Below, piece by piece: positions 32,801 through 33,156 of a stretch of DNA of 33,156 bases. Location of the stretch: positions 1 to 33,156 of the forward strand of contig NZ_KB893596.1 in NCBI RefSeq assembly GCF_000374085.1, in the 5' to 3' direction. This stretch comes from Spirosoma spitsbergense DSM 19989 (GTDB lineage: Bacteria; Bacteroidota; Bacteroidia; Cytophagales; Spirosomataceae). The position numbers were made by a program, and so were the translations under genes. Numbering within the stretch: the first letter of the stretch is position 1; every line of letters starts with the position of its first letter. Below the pieces are notes generated by a model. It did not search any database. It was not told the DNA's origin and was given only the letters and a program-made list of their open reading frames with translations.

Positions 32801-32993
32801 GACCGGTTTCCATGTCGTCAATCAGTTTCTCGATGGTTTGAGCCTGGTTTAGCACCTGATACGTATGCTCTACCCAGTTGGCTGATTCCAACTGCCGCTG
32901 AAAAGTCTGGTAGGAAAGTAATCCGCTCAGGAAGACGAGCAGAATAGCAATGGAAAAACCTATGTACAAACGGTTTGGTAACGAAAATTTCAT
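29859..32993 (-). CDS. CHASE3-GAF hybrid sensor histidine kinase with two receiver domains
   Basis: A 1044-residue membrane sensor. Layout: TM helix at about 10-28; CHASE3-like extracytoplasmic domain (about 30-185, with ESANWVEHTYQVLN); TM helix at 189-208; GAF domain (about 240-395); coiled coil (395-475); HisKA with H near 488 in NMSHELRTPLNS; HATPase_c with LLSNAVKFTP and GTGLGLSIS; first receiver with D near 807 (ILDMGLPIMNG); second receiver with D near 974 (VLMDIMMPEMDGYE). Both receivers keep the acidic pocket, Ser/Thr switch and Lys. No HPt domain is fused. The ligand of the CHASE3 region is unknown. It is the first gene of the pair with the REC-kinase at 28708. Confidence 0.95.
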   Translation of the reverse strand: MKFSLPNRLYIGFSIAILLVFLSGLLSYQTFQRQLESANWVEHTYQVLNQAQTIEKLIDDMETGRIRYRSTGFKQFLTMYNNALRRIKPTINELKALMVDNPTQADRVSRIEANVETLLVFWNKQTRNRPVQFNQEEYVDLIVRQKVFSDKIKSELARVIQTERLLLTQRKIENEASVESVTYKLILSTFLTLLIVLSLIYFTIKGFRSNRRAQAALQENNKELEHLNQVGTEKNWLLTGISLINDNLQQVTDVASLSQSSLTILTTYLDLPASGFYCYNEKSKNLQLNASVALPGHIQKIYDLGEGLVGQAATKRTLTVVNDVPLNFWEIQAGSSKAQPGQVVFLPLWYNKVLRGVMELATFRPLSEQALLLLTSVANNIAVAINAADDHEKVMNLLEQVQEQKEALENQQGVLQQSNSELQRQAEVLQGSERELIVQEEELRQINSELRERNIAVESAQQELTNKARELEVSSKFKSEFLANMSHELRTPLNSVLILARLLAENKQQNLVDKQIEYANIIYKSGTDLLELINDILDLSKIEAGKIEFLFEQAITADIAEDMNQLFGVVANEKGIHLSTKIGDKVPDTIWTDKQRLEQIIKNLLSNAVKFTPKGGSVSLVLDVVNQSAGRPANHSSTPYPLLSFSVTDTGIGISPEKQQIIFEAFQQVDGSISRKFGGTGLGLSISKELVRRLGGEFSLQSEVGVGSTFTVYLPLGVGPNKEQVPINGSLLSTITSPAVSTQPAPPADDRANLEPGDSIILIIEDDPAFAGILQEFARDKNFKTIIALRGDEGLQYARQYKPSAIILDMGLPIMNGWDLLKILQNDDTLSHIPIHIISARDEPAVSGNDILSYTTKPVGKKELENVLSTIKNYLSNGGRNTLALSNNLLPAKTGSEPVRAPLPQPAISLTTKPVINQAAFQGQKVLLVDDDMRNVFALSTLLEANQLIVVTAGDGQEALDQLNEHPDTAIVLMDIMMPEMDGYEATRHIRANPRFSSLPVIALTAKAMTGDREKCIDAGASDYITKPVDSTQLFALMQVWLSR

Positions 32994-33061
32994 CAGTTAA
33001 TAACGGTTTTTTGGTCCTGGCTCATAATAGGCAATGGTTCGTCAATTTTTAGGGATATGAA

Positions 33062-33111
33062 AAAGGCGTGTTAGTTTTGGGTATCTGACATCCAAACCAA
33101 ACAACGCCTTT
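33062..33111 (+). repeat. Imperfect hairpin before the edge reading frame
   Basis: The arm at 33062-33080, starting AAAGGCGT, pairs with the arm at 33092-33111, ending ACGCCTTT, with one bulge and two mismatches. The 3' base abuts the ATG at 33112. Such a fold would hide the start codon region, as seen in leaders of insertion sequences. Confidence 0.6.
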
Positions 33112-33156
33112 ATGCAAGGACCAGCCCTACTGAGTACAATAGTAGCTAACCTGCCC
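33112..33156 (+). CDS. Start of a possible transposase frame, cut by the window edge
   Basis: Fifteen codons from ATG 33112 remain open to the edge (MQGPALLSTIVANLP). The sequence looks like the N-terminus of a DDE transposase found in Cytophagales, but fifteen residues are too few to be sure. The adjoining hairpin and the TAGTTTTGGGT core shared with the IS982 leader at the other end of the window support a mobile-element context. It could also be an unrelated gene. Confidence 0.4.
   Translation, partial: MQGPALLSTIVANLP

Overview
The window looks like chromosomal DNA of a Bacteroidota bacterium of the order Cytophagales, most likely Spirosoma or a close relative. I base this on: TTG-N19/20-TAnnTTTG promoters, almost no Shine-Dalgarno sequences, about 50% GC, and families typical of the group (BatB/BatC, long IspG, ClpC, DUF2279, PVC-type haem-binding CxxCH proteins, CHASE3-GAF hybrid kinases, IS982 and ISAon1-like elements). 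The genus is an inference from memory of protein similarity; no search was run.

Layout. 1-156: start of an IS982-family transposase running off the left edge. 364-5397: a lipoprotein, a large two-domain protein with a nucleoside-phosphorylase-like C-terminus, a DUF2279 envelope protein, a small outer-membrane barrel, a 58-residue protein and a helix-hairpin-helix (DUF4332-like) protein. 5484-11919, all on the minus strand: diadenylate cyclase CdaA, RNase Z with an upstream STAS protein, SAICAR synthetase PurC, a thiolase, and a BatC/BatB pair. 12091-12271: tRNA-Ser(GCT) and tRNA-Pro(TGG) with a clear promoter and terminator. 12331-13488: a decayed ISAon1/ISL3-type element directly behind the tRNAs. 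13578-16935, minus: a TPR protein, a translationally coupled small membrane protein/MmcQ-YjbR pair, and IspG. 17220-19312: a Lys/Arg-rich exported protein, a lipid A-type acyltransferase and a WbqC-like protein. 19377-21905: ClpC. 22005-22317: a degraded glycerophosphodiester phosphodiesterase gene. 22516-28673: four plus-strand genes that look like a sugar or sugar-acid oxidation and uptake cluster (PVC-type cytochrome c dehydrogenase, Tat-exported TIM-barrel isomerase, SDR dehydrogenase, ACS-family MFS transporter). 28708-32993, minus: two adjacent phosphorelay proteins. 33112 to the end: the start of a possible second IS-type reading frame preceded by a hairpin.

How it fits together. Most of the window is housekeeping: isoprenoid and purine synthesis, c-di-AMP, tRNA 3' processing, proteolysis, lipid A. 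The accessory interest lies in (i) the four-gene oxidation cluster, each of whose three gaps holds a different palindrome-rich repeat; (ii) the kinase pair, which has receivers and kinase cores but no DNA-binding output; (iii) two genes in visible decay, an ISL3-type transposase and a GDPD; and (iv) a family of intergenic heptamer and inverted repeats, some of which extend neighbouring reading frames spuriously upstream. I found no CRISPR array, restriction system, toxin-antitoxin pair or clear new defence system. The strongest candidate for undescribed biochemistry is the gene at 1061-2767.
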